Of a stretch of 32,605 nucleotides of DNA, positions 7,963 through 15,674 are shown one piece after another. This DNA comes from Bacteroidetes bacterium RIFCSPLOWO2_12_FULL_35_15 (GTDB taxonomy: Bacteria > Bacteroidota > Bacteroidia > 2-12-FULL-35-15). The stretch covers positions 1-32,605 of the forward strand of contig MEPB01000010.1 in NCBI GenBank assembly GCA_001769385.1. The letters are read 5' to 3'. Position numbers and translations under genes: made by a program. Below the pieces are notes generated by a model that had not been told where the DNA came from, ran no database searches, and saw only the letters and a list, made by a program, of their open reading frames with translations. The stretch's first letter is position 1. Each line of letters opens with the position of its first letter.

Positions 7963-9120
7963 TTAGGGTATTTGAACCATCATTAATAATACATCGTCAA
8001 CTTGTTCTTTGTTACCTTTCCAATTTTCGAAAAAATATTTCATAAATTTCCTTTGTTCGTTAAACGATAAATTAGCAGAAATAGTAAGTAATTCTTTTAA
8101 CCCTTTACGCATTATTTTTTTTCCTGTTTCAAAATGAAATTGATCCGTATAGCCGTCTGAAAAAAGAAAAATCCTGTCACCGTTTTTTATAGGGATAGTG
8201 TGATTGGTAAATTTCATTTCAGTATTATCTATGCCTCCAATTGAAATTTTGTCAGGCTTAAATTCAATCATTTTTTTCTCCCTTTCAATATATAATGGAC
8301 GGTTTGCACCAGCGTACATTATAATCTTTCTTTTCATATCAATCGTGCAAAACACGATGTCCATTCCATCATTGATCGTAGTAGTGCCATGTTTAAGAAT
8401 TCTTCTAACTTGTTTATTCAATCTATCCAAGACCTCCGAAGGTAGTGATATCTTTTTTGTTGAAACAGCTTCATAAAGGATATTAAATCCCATCATGGAA
8501 AGTAAAGCTCCTGGAACACCATGTCCTGTGCAATCGGCAACTGCAATAGAAAAGGTATGCTCTCCTTTTTTAAACCAATAAAAGTCGCCACTCAAAATAT
8601 CTTTTGGTTTAAAAAATATAAAAGATTCTGGAAAATTAGCATGTAGTATAGCTTCATCCGGCAACATCGCTTCTTGAATTATTTTTGAATAATTAATACT
8701 ATCATTAATATGCGTATGTGCTATTTCTAGTTTCTCGTGTAACTGTTCAATTTTTTTCTTGCTGACCACATTTACAATAGCTGATGGCAAGCGTAAAAGA
8801 TTTTCTTTCAGAATATAATCGTCAACTCCTTCTTTAGCATATTCGGTGAGGATTTTTTCGGATACAGAGCCGGTAATTAAAATAAACGGAATGTTTTTAT
8901 TTTTCGCTATATGAAACGCTTCCATTCCACTAAACTGGGGAAGGGTATGGTCTGCAATTATTAGATCATAATTGTTTTCATTTAATGCATTTATAAAGGC
9001 ATCCTTATTCCACACTCTTGAATGGCTAAAGTTGATATTCTCTTTTTTCAAAAAACGAATAAGCAGATCTGCATCTGTTTCCGAATCCTCCACTATCAGT
9101 ATTTTTAGGCTATTGTTCAT
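7963..9120 (-). CDS. Response regulator with PP2C (SpoIIE-type) phosphatase output
   Basis: The start chosen is the ATG at 9120-9118, which overlaps the stop of the upstream gene as TAATG. It yields 385 residues beginning directly with the receiver strand NNSLKILIVED. The frame could extend ten codons further, but that would overlap the upstream gene. The receiver (4-125) has Glu11-Asp12 and phosphoacceptor Asp57. A coiled linker (about 130-150) precedes the SpoIIE-type PP2C domain, whose metal-binding acidic motifs are all visible: SGDFYWF, VADCTGHGVPGALLSMMG, FLFSDGYTDQ and QVDDVLLMMV. Such proteins dephosphorylate Ser/Thr-phosphorylated anti-sigma antagonists when their receiver is phosphorylated. 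The STAS-like protein encoded at 4618-5007 is a nearby candidate partner, but it lacks the usual phospho-Ser. Confidence 0.92.
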   Translation of the reverse strand: MNNSLKILIVEDSETDADLLIRFLKKENINFSHSRVWNKDAFINALNENNYDLIIADHTLPQFSGMEAFHIAKNKNIPFILITGSVSEKILTEYAKEGVDDYILKENLLRLPSAIVNVVSKKKIEQLHEKLEIAHTHINDSINYSKIIQEAMLPDEAILHANFPESFIFFKPKDILSGDFYWFKKGEHTFSIAVADCTGHGVPGALLSMMGFNILYEAVSTKKISLPSEVLDRLNKQVRRILKHGTTTINDGMDIVFCTIDMKRKIIMYAGANRPLYIEREKKMIEFKPDKISIGGIDNTEMKFTNHTIPIKNGDRIFLFSDGYTDQFHFETGKKIMRKGLKELLTISANLSFNEQRKFMKYFFENWKGNKEQVDDVLLMMVQIP

Positions 9121-9560
9121 TAAAGTGGGGGTTGGTTGGATATCATCCAATACATGCTAAGATCTTTAATGGTCTGAAAGAAATTGTCGCTTTCAACAGG
9201 TTTTACAATATAACTGTTTGCGCCTAGTTCATAGCATATTTTAATGTCCGGATCTTCTTTTGAGGATGTAAGTATTACAACAGGAATTGTTTTAAACCTA
9301 GGGTCAGATTTTATTTTTTTTAGTACCTCGATTCCTGACACTTTTGGCATTTTAAGATCGAGTAATATCAGTTTGATATTTTCATTCGTTTTTCGTGAAG
9401 CATAAGCTCCCTTACAATAAATAAAATCAAGAGCTTCTGCACCATCTTTTACGTGGAAGATGCTGTTCTTTAGCCCGCTTTTTTTAAGTGCACGCAACGT
9501 GAGTGCTGCATCATCCATATTGTCTTCGACAAATAAAATTTCATTCGTATGGTAAGTCAT
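9120..9560 (-). CDS. Rcp1-type single-domain response regulator
   Basis: This 146-residue protein is one receiver with Glu12-Asp13, phosphoacceptor Asp68 in LILLDLKMP, the conserved Thr-Ser in VILTSSK, and Lys in YIVKPVE. The extended loop before the phosphoacceptor strand (CKGAYASRKTNENIK) and the ending DLSMYWMISNQPPL are typical of the Rcp1 group, the receivers that pair with phytochrome-like or CHASE-type kinases. It lies 11 bases after the CHASE3 kinase gene and is coupled by a TAATG overlap to the phosphatase gene. It is thus most likely the first phosphate acceptor from that kinase. There is no output domain, so it must act by protein contact or phosphate transfer. Confidence 0.93.
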   Translation of the reverse strand: MTYHTNEILFVEDNMDDAALTLRALKKSGLKNSIFHVKDGAEALDFIYCKGAYASRKTNENIKLILLDLKMPKVSGIEVLKKIKSDPRFKTIPVVILTSSKEDPDIKICYELGANSYIVKPVESDNFFQTIKDLSMYWMISNQPPL

Positions 9561-9571
9561 GGTATTTAGAT

Positions 9572-11329
9572 TTAAGAGTTAATAATAGGTAAACTGAAAT
9601 AAAAACAAGATCCCTCGTTTAACTTTGATTCCGCCCAAACCATTCCATTATGGCGATTAATAATTTTTTGAACAATAGCCAAACCGATCCCGGTTCCTTC
9701 AAATTCTTCCTGAGAGTGTAATCGTTGGAAAATTCCGAAAAGTTTATCATAGTATTGCATGTCAAATCCTGCACCCTTATCTTTTACATAATAAACAACA
9801 AGGTCGTCTTTAAAATAGGATCCGATTTCAATAATGGTTTTTGGCTTATATTTTGAAAACTTAAGAGCATTGGAAATTAAATTAACCCATACTTGTCTGA
9901 TCAAGGACTGTTGGCCCATTGCTGACGGAAGTTCCTGTATTACAAATTCAGTTTTCTTTGAACTTTCAATCAATTCTTCTTCTTTTATTGATCTAACCAG
10001 TACGTTCATGTTTATTTCAGAGGTAGTAAGCGCCTTTCTTCCCAATCTTGAAAATGCAAGCAGATCGTCAATGAGTTCACCCATTTTTTTCGAATTGTTA
10101 AGGATGGCATTAAGAGAACTCATTCCATCAGCATCCAGCTTTACGGTATAATCTTCCTTTAAAATTTTTGAATATCCATTGATGGCTCTCAGGGGGGCTC
10201 TCAGATCATGTGAAACGGAATAGGTAAAAGTTTCCAATTCCTTATTGACAGTAATCAATTGTTCTTCAGTTTTTTTTAGTTCTGTGTTGGAAAGGATAAG
10301 TTCAGCAGCGTGTTTTTCTTTCTCTCCATTTTGAAAATTAAGCTCTTTGTTGGCAATGATCAATTCATCGGCACGTTTTTCTTTTTCTTCGTTTTGATAA
10401 GCAAGTTCCTTGTTGGCAATAATTAACTCATCTGCTCTGTTTTCTTTCTCTGTGTTTTGATAGGCAAGTTCATTGTTAGCAATGATTAACTCGTCTGCTC
10501 TTTTTTCTTTCTCGGTGTTTTGATAGGCAAGCTCCTTGTTAGCAATGATTAACTCGTCTGCCCTTTTTTCTTTCTCGGTGTTTTGATAGGCAAGTTCCTT
10601 GTTAGCAATGATTAACTCATCTGCCCTTTTTTCTTTCTCTGTATTTTGATAGGCAAGTTCCTTATTAAGTTGTTGCAATTTTTCCTCCGCTTTTTGGCGA
10701 ACTTTTAAATTTGAAGTAATTAAAATATATACACTGCTAAGAATAATAATAATAATTGCAAATAACACCATAAAAATAATGGTAAAATTCTTCGTGTCCT
10801 CCTCAACGACTTTTCTTCTTTGTGTAAGTAAACGGAGTTCTTCCGAATTTATGTCAACAATTATACTTCTGATAATATCGGTAAGAAGTTTTCCTGTTCC
10901 ATTGAGAACTCTTTCTCCTGTTTCATTCAATTTATTCTTCTTCTTGGCTTCAATAGTTTTTTTTGTGAAAACCAATCTTTCATTTACCACTTTTTTTAAT
11001 GAATCGACCCGTGATTGTTGATTCAGATTGTCTTTTGTGAGTAATGCCAATTTTTCAATATTGCTGTTTATTGTTATTACAGCATTATCAAAGGGCTCTA
11101 AATAATTTTCATTCCCTGTTAAACTATATCCCCTTGATCCTGTTTCAATATTAAGAACATCCAAAAGAACATCATCGCTCTTGCGAAGCACTTCCTGTGT
11201 CTGCTCCACTAAATCGTTTGTCGATTTTATTTTTTGAGCATTGTAATAAAAAATAAGCATTACAGATAGAAGTGCAATGGCTGCAAGAAAAAAGAAGAAT
11301 ATTATTTTTTTTTCTAAAGTAAATTTCAT
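9572..11329 (-). CDS. CHASE3 membrane histidine kinase with 21-residue linker repeats
   Basis: The 585-residue kinase has membrane helices at about 7-27 and 180-206 flanking a periplasmic CHASE3 domain (DVLNIETGSRGYSLTGNENY near 57-76). From Asn222 to Ser347 it carries six copies of a 21-residue unit, consensus NKELAYQNTEKEKRADELIIA, predicted to be a long coiled coil. The HisKA domain follows with phosphoacceptor His374 in SVSHDLRAPLRAINGY. Then comes a HATPase with NLISNALKFSK (N box), DKGAGFD (G1) and GTGIGLAIVQKI (G2). There is no attached receiver, so phosphate must leave to the three receiver proteins encoded just downstream in the same operon. This architecture is like Bacteroidota and cyanobacterial kinases that partner Rcp1 proteins. 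The DNA repeat (10289-10666) makes copy number prone to slippage. Confidence 0.94.
   Translation of the reverse strand: MKFTLEKKIIFFFFLAAIALLSVMLIFYYNAQKIKSTNDLVEQTQEVLRKSDDVLLDVLNIETGSRGYSLTGNENYLEPFDNAVITINSNIEKLALLTKDNLNQQSRVDSLKKVVNERLVFTKKTIEAKKKNKLNETGERVLNGTGKLLTDIIRSIIVDINSEELRLLTQRRKVVEEDTKNFTIIFMVLFAIIIIILSSVYILITSNLKVRQKAEEKLQQLNKELAYQNTEKEKRADELIIANKELAYQNTEKEKRADELIIANKELAYQNTEKEKRADELIIANNELAYQNTEKENRADELIIANKELAYQNEEKEKRADELIIANKELNFQNGEKEKHAAELILSNTELKKTEEQLITVNKELETFTYSVSHDLRAPLRAINGYSKILKEDYTVKLDADGMSSLNAILNNSKKMGELIDDLLAFSRLGRKALTTSEINMNVLVRSIKEEELIESSKKTEFVIQELPSAMGQQSLIRQVWVNLISNALKFSKYKPKTIIEIGSYFKDDLVVYYVKDKGAGFDMQYYDKLFGIFQRLHSQEEFEGTGIGLAIVQKIINRHNGMVWAESKLNEGSCFYFSLPIINS
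10289..10666 (-). repeat. Six tandem 63-base units inside the CHASE3 kinase gene
   Basis: The region equals exactly six units of 63 bases, each encoding 21 residues. Units 1-3 are identical in protein, unit 4 has two Lys-to-Asn changes and unit 5 one Thr-to-Glu change. Unit 6 is the most diverged (NKELNFQNGEKEKHAAELIL). The gradient of similarity points to recent unit duplication at the end nearest the membrane helix. Because 21 residues are three heptads, copy gain or loss keeps the coiled-coil register. Confidence 0.95.
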
Positions 11330-11374
11330 TAATGGATTTGTAATTAATTATTTTTAAAAAATGTTCGCAAAACT

Positions 11375-11578
11375 CTAGTGAATTAGTTCTATTTTTTTAT
11401 AATTCTTTTTGATTTTTGTGAGTTCATTTTTACAAACAAATTTGAGAAGAAGAAAGCTAGGAGTGTTTATATAATTCTTATAATAAGTTACATAATTCAC
11501 ACTTAAATTATATTCTGTCGAGCCTGTTTCAATATTAAGAACATCTAAAAAATTATAACTTTTTCGAAACATCTCCAT
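11375..11578 (-). pseudogene. Decayed fragment of a second CHASE3 sensor gene
   Basis: The 67-codon frame begins MEMFRKSYNFLDVLNIETGS and continues TEYNLSVNYVTYY. It aligns with the CHASE3 segment of the kinase encoded at 9572-11329 (EVLRKSDDVLLDVLNIETGS, then RGYSLTGNENYL). DNA similarity is also visible, with a shared run of about 18 bases around 11518-11544. After the matching section the frame becomes unrelated sequence and stops. There is no membrane helix, HisKA or ATPase. It is best read as a remnant of a duplicated kinase gene, left 45 bases upstream of the surviving copy. Confidence 0.75.
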
Positions 11579-12097
11579 GTAGGCTCCAACTGCTTGTTAA
11601 TTTTGCTTTTTGCCCAGCAATTAGGGTAGATCAGCTATATCAAAGATAAGGTTGTTAATTCTGTACAATTTATGTGTTTTGCATCGATCGAAAATGAATA
11701 TATGGTTTGTTAATTCGGCAAAAAAAACATGTTCATCCGAAAACAGCTGCTTGCAGGGACAAAGAAGTAGAAGAACCTTTACATACTAGATGGGGTATCT
11801 TCTTTTAGAAATAAAAACTGGGGTAAATTTACCCCCTAAATAGGGTAAAATTACCCCCAGGCAAACATATTTTATGTTCAAAGTGAAATCCCTGATTTTA
11901 TTGATATTTTAAAAAACGTCTACGGTTTCGGGGACGTTTGTCAAAAAAATATTATTAATTATTCGATTCACAATATAATTTCAATAATGTATTAAAAATG
12001 ACTTGTGTTAAGTTAACAGTATTATGACGCATTGTTTATCTATTTTCAAAACATTAAAATATTTTGCAAATGATATGCTATACAATTCAAATTATAA
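11579..12097. other. Gene-free region with decayed sequence
   Basis: No coding frame of credible length was seen. The stretch holds the tandem palindrome at 11820-11858. It also has a small hairpin at 11914-11939 (arms AAACGTC and GACGTTT), followed on the minus strand by a T-run, so it might be a weak terminator for minus-strand transcription. Together with the kinase fragment on the left and the transposase relic on the right, it looks like a scar of past rearrangement. Confidence 0.5.
11820..11858. promoter_or_regulatory. Tandem palindrome pair, putative operator (copy B)
   Basis: GGGGTAAATTTACCCC at 11820-11835 is a perfect 16-base palindrome. GGGTAAAATTACCC follows at 11843-11856. The centres are 22 bases apart and the linker carries TAAATA, exactly as in copy A at 78-117. 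The nearest intact genes are the CHASE3 kinase (start 11329, minus) about 490 bases one way and the M36 protease (start 12420, plus) about 560 bases the other way. Both promoter distances are long, so the original target gene may have been lost. Confidence 0.5.
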
Positions 12098-12274
12098 AAA
12101 AAAGAAGTTGAAGAGCTTCAAAGTAGTATCAACAAGTGCTCTTATATATCCACAATTGAAAAAATTGCAGATGAAGTAATTGCATGGCAAGCATATAGAA
12201 ATAGTAAAAACAAAAAAAATAAATTGGCAAATAAGGAAGCAAGGATAAAGTTTTTAAAAATATCTGTCAATTAA
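12098..12274 (+). pseudogene. 3' remnant of an IS630-family transposase
   Basis: The frame from 12098 to the TAA at 12272-12274 encodes about 58 residues with no start codon. It contains ISTIEKIADEVIAWQAYRN and ends ANKEARIKFLKISVN. The pattern of an xV-x-AW-x3-RN segment followed by an ARIK-L motif is the well-known C-terminus of IS630-type DDE transposases, where it usually reads EVAAWxxxRN...WxFTxxDARIKLKRLYP. Here the Trp of WxF is lost and the last residues are altered. The upstream catalytic part was not found, so this is a relic. Confidence 0.65.
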
Positions 12275-12419
12275 TATTTAAAATATTACCAGATCGGTAT
12301 TCATACATTCATTCAAAAGAAGAATTTCTGCCCGAAACCTAAGATGCGGATGTTTTTTTTCTTGCCTTTCCTGTTTTTATTCACTTTCTTTATCTTAATC
12401 AAACTTCAAAAATTCTCTC

Positions 12420-15413
12420 ATGACTAAAAAAATAAAATTATCATTCCTTTCAGCTCTTTTTGCAACAATAGCTTTTGCTTCTGATGGAGGGCTCTTATCT
12501 AATTCAAACAAAACAGAGATCCGTTATATTAAGAATGGAAAACGAATGCCTGATGTTGCTTATCAACAAGAACTCAGGAATAAAAATTCCTGGAAAAATT
12601 TCACTGCCCTTAATGGTACCTGGTATGTTGTTTTTAACGAAGAAAATGCAAAACCTCATCGGGCATTAGGTAAACCTATCCAGGTATTTGGTATGGATGC
12701 ACAAACCCAGGCATTTAATTTTATTAATCAAAAATTAATTGATTTTAATATTCCTGTAGCAGAATTAAAATATGTAGCTACTACCACCTCTGAAAAATAT
12801 AAATATGTACATTTTGATCAAACACACAATGGAGCTAAGGTTTTAAATAGCGATATGTATGTTAAGCTAACTCCTGATGGAAAAGTAATAACGTTTGGTA
12901 TTGATGTTTTTAGTGATATTTCAATTTCTGTTTCACCCGCTATCAGTACTTCTTCTGCCATTCAGTTTGCTAAAACAGGGATATCAGAAAGCATAACAAA
13001 CACATCGGTTAATCCACAGGTTTGTATTTTACCAATTCCTGAATTCAAACAAAATATTTATAAATTGGTGTATGAGGTTACAATTGAAACGATTGATAAC
13101 AAAGCTATTCCTTCAAAATATTATACCTTGGTGGATGCACAAACGGGAGAAGTTCTTTATCGTCAGAACAAAGTAAAACATGATGCAGCACATTCTCTTT
13201 CTCCAACTCCTCCTCCGGCAGCAAGCACTGATGTTACTATTACAGGAACAGTTTATGCAACAAATCCATATAACACAAGTGCCATTGTACCATTAAGAAA
13301 TCTGAAACTTATTGAAAGCGCAACTACTTATAATACGGATAGTTTAGGTTTTATCGGATTAACAAATGCTTCATCTACCAGTGTAACTTTTTCTTTAGAA
13401 GGATTATGGTCAAAAGTAATTACAGGAACAACAACTCCTTCATTTATTGCAACCGTAAATCCCGGAACAAATGCTCTTTCATTTAATTCAAATGCCAACA
13501 TCAGGGAGTTATCAGCTTATTATCATGTGAACATTGTGCATGATTATATGAAAACAAAATTTCCGGCATTTACAGGAATGGATAGTCCTTTACCAACAAA
13601 TGTTGATTTAACAAGTGGTACCTGCAATGCATTTTATGATGGTTCATCCATTAATTTTTATGCTTTGGGTGGTGGTTGTAATTCAATGGCACAAGTTGGT
13701 GATGTGATATATCATGAATACGGGCATGGCATCAATGATAAGTTTTATCAGGCACAAGGAGGATCTTTTAATAATGGCGCTATGGGCGAAGGGTATGCTG
13801 ATATTTGGGCATTGGGAATTACAGCTGATCCTGTATTAGGGATCGGTATGGACGAAACCGACCCAACCGTATTTGTTAGAAGATATGATATGGATCCAAA
13901 GGTTTATCCTCAGGATCTGATAGGCGAAGTACATGCAGATGGTGAAATTATTGCCGGGGCATGGTGGGATACAGGTGTAAATTTTGGCAATCTCCAAAAA
14001 ATGATGGATCTGTATAAAGAAACATTCTTTGCAATTGTTACCGGTCCTGATGGAGCAGAAGGTCAGGTATATGTTGATATTTTAATCGAAGCGCTTACCT
14101 CTGATGATGTTCCTGCAAATGGTGGGGATAACGATATTACCAATGGAACACCTAATGATCTGGCCATTGTTAATGCTTTTGCTGCTCATGGTATCACCTT
14201 ATTGTCGAATGCCATTGTAACACATACACCGGTTGAATCTTCTCTTTCATTAACAGCTATTCCTGTCGATGCAACTGTTACAGTTACCTATCCATGGGCA
14301 ATGAGCGGAGTAAAGTTGTTTTACAAAATAAATCGTACCGGTTCCTGGATACCTAATACAATGATAAATACAGGAGGAACAAATTATACTTCTTCTATTC
14401 CTTCGCAACCACAAGGCACTGTAATAGGATATTATATTGGCGTTGAAGGAACTACCGGTATTTTATCTGCTGTTCAGCCTTTTTCGGCTAATTTGAGTGA
14501 TCCCAACATACCCTATTTTATTTTAATTGGTACGGTACTTAAATCTACCGAAGATTTTGATGATAATTTTGGTTCATGGAGTTCAGGTATCACATCTGAT
14601 AATGCAACAACAGGATTATGGAATGTTCTAATACCGGTAGGTTCTTTTTCAACACCCGGAGATCAAAGTACCATGGTTCAAACAAATGCGCAGCATACTA
14701 TTGGCGGACAATATTGTGCGCTGACAGGAAATGCTGTTTCTGCTTCAGATGCATTAGGAGCCAATGATGTGGATGCAGGTGAAACTACACTTGAATCACC
14801 AATTTACGACCTAAGCACTTATACCAATCCAATTTTTTCCTATTACAGATGGTATATAAACAATCCGCCAAGTGGTGCTAATCCCGGAAATGATTTTTGG
14901 GAAGTGCAGATCTCAAATAATGGAAGCAATTGGGTAAAAGTTGAACGTACAAATGTTTCTGATAAGAGCTGGAGACGATTTGCATTCAGAGTAAAGGATT
15001 ATGTTACGCTCAGCAATTCGATACAAATACGATTTGTTGCGGAAGACAGTTTAATGCCCGGTACAAATTTAAATGGAGGAAGTATTGTTGAAGCCGCAAT
15101 TGATGATTTCTATTTGTATGAAGAAGGAACAATCGGAATTATTGAAAATGATGAAGTTTCAAGTCTGACAACCTATCCTAATCCTTCAAAAGATAATTTG
15201 TTTGTTGATTTTTCCATCATTGAGAATACGGATGTAACGATTGAATTAATAAATACATTAGGTCAAAAAGTGTTTAGTGTAACATTAGGTAAAATAACAA
15301 CAGGAATGCACAAGCAAAAAATTAATATTGAAAATTTAACACAAGGTGTTTATATGTTGAACATGAAAACAACTAAAAACAGCAGAACACAAAAGATTAC
15401 GATAGTAAAATAA
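12420..15413 (+). CDS. Secreted M36 (fungalysin-type) metalloprotease with T9SS sorting domain
   Basis: This 997-residue enzyme has a signal peptide at 1-20, then a propeptide of the FTP/PepSY type (about 60-250). The M36 catalytic domain begins near residue 360 (AYYHVNIVHDYM). The zinc site is His432-Glu433-Tyr-Gly-His436, with a third ligand Glu457 in GEGYADIWAL. About residues 590-695 look like beta-rich linker domains, followed by a jelly-roll or MAM-like domain (about 705-910). The last 80 residues, from TYPNPSKDNLFVDF to the final Lys, form a type A T9SS sorting domain. The enzyme is therefore exported across the outer membrane and released or anchored on the surface, where it degrades protein. 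The gene ends 20 bases before a strong terminator and is probably monocistronic. Confidence 0.94.
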   Translation: MTKKIKLSFLSALFATIAFASDGGLLSNSNKTEIRYIKNGKRMPDVAYQQELRNKNSWKNFTALNGTWYVVFNEENAKPHRALGKPIQVFGMDAQTQAFNFINQKLIDFNIPVAELKYVATTTSEKYKYVHFDQTHNGAKVLNSDMYVKLTPDGKVITFGIDVFSDISISVSPAISTSSAIQFAKTGISESITNTSVNPQVCILPIPEFKQNIYKLVYEVTIETIDNKAIPSKYYTLVDAQTGEVLYRQNKVKHDAAHSLSPTPPPAASTDVTITGTVYATNPYNTSAIVPLRNLKLIESATTYNTDSLGFIGLTNASSTSVTFSLEGLWSKVITGTTTPSFIATVNPGTNALSFNSNANIRELSAYYHVNIVHDYMKTKFPAFTGMDSPLPTNVDLTSGTCNAFYDGSSINFYALGGGCNSMAQVGDVIYHEYGHGINDKFYQAQGGSFNNGAMGEGYADIWALGITADPVLGIGMDETDPTVFVRRYDMDPKVYPQDLIGEVHADGEIIAGAWWDTGVNFGNLQKMMDLYKETFFAIVTGPDGAEGQVYVDILIEALTSDDVPANGGDNDITNGTPNDLAIVNAFAAHGITLLSNAIVTHTPVESSLSLTAIPVDATVTVTYPWAMSGVKLFYKINRTGSWIPNTMINTGGTNYTSSIPSQPQGTVIGYYIGVEGTTGILSAVQPFSANLSDPNIPYFILIGTVLKSTEDFDDNFGSWSSGITSDNATTGLWNVLIPVGSFSTPGDQSTMVQTNAQHTIGGQYCALTGNAVSASDALGANDVDAGETTLESPIYDLSTYTNPIFSYYRWYINNPPSGANPGNDFWEVQISNNGSNWVKVERTNVSDKSWRRFAFRVKDYVTLSNSIQIRFVAEDSLMPGTNLNGGSIVEAAIDDFYLYEEGTIGIIENDEVSSLTTYPNPSKDNLFVDFSIIENTDVTIELINTLGQKVFSVTLGKITTGMHKQKINIENLTQGVYMLNMKTTKNSRTQKITIVK

Positions 15414-15432
15414 TACTCCTGGTTTTTAATGT

Positions 15433-15478
15433 AAATCGTCCTTTATTCTTTTTTCGAATAAAGGACGATTTTATTTTT
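15433..15478 (+). terminator. Rho-independent terminator of the M36 protease gene
   Basis: The arms at 15433-15448 and 1556-base-matched 15456-15471 form a perfect 16-base-pair stem (left arm AAATCGTCCTTTATTC) with a seven-base loop, followed by a T-rich run. It starts 20 bases after the stop codon. The stem is long and perfect, so termination should be efficient and may also protect the mRNA end. Confidence 0.85.
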
Positions 15479-15522
15479 ATTCCATACATACTTAAATCTT
15501 ATAATTACTTTTTCTTGAAGGA

Positions 15523-15582
15523 CAATTCTCGGTTCTCTCAAAATGTATATTGCGAAGTCATTTTGAGCGGAGTCGAGAATTG
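15523..15582. repeat. Palindromic intergenic repeat (variant with TTTTGAGCGGAGTCGAGA)
   Basis: The arms at 15523-15545 and 15559-15582 are imperfect inverted copies of one another, both built on CAATTCTCG...CTCAAAATG. The right arm contains the TTTTGAGCGGAGTCGAGAATTG core that recurs widely in Bacteroidota intergenic DNA. It is related in layout to the copies at 19587, 20812, 29144 and 30778. Just downstream a direct repeat of 18 bases (15578-15595 and 15603-15620, AATTGAG-TGTATAAT) lies upstream of the S46 peptidase gene. Confidence 0.65.
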
Positions 15583-15674
15583 AGGGTGTATAATGAATCA
15601 GAAATTGAGAATGTATAATTGTACAACAATATTCTTTATTTTTACATCTTCAATTCAAATAAATAAAAAGCTCA

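Noticed and set aside
9121-9150. Ten-codon extension of the receiver-PP2C gene
   Set aside because: It would overlap the upstream gene, while the ATG at 9120 gives the common TAATG coupling and starts at the first receiver strand.
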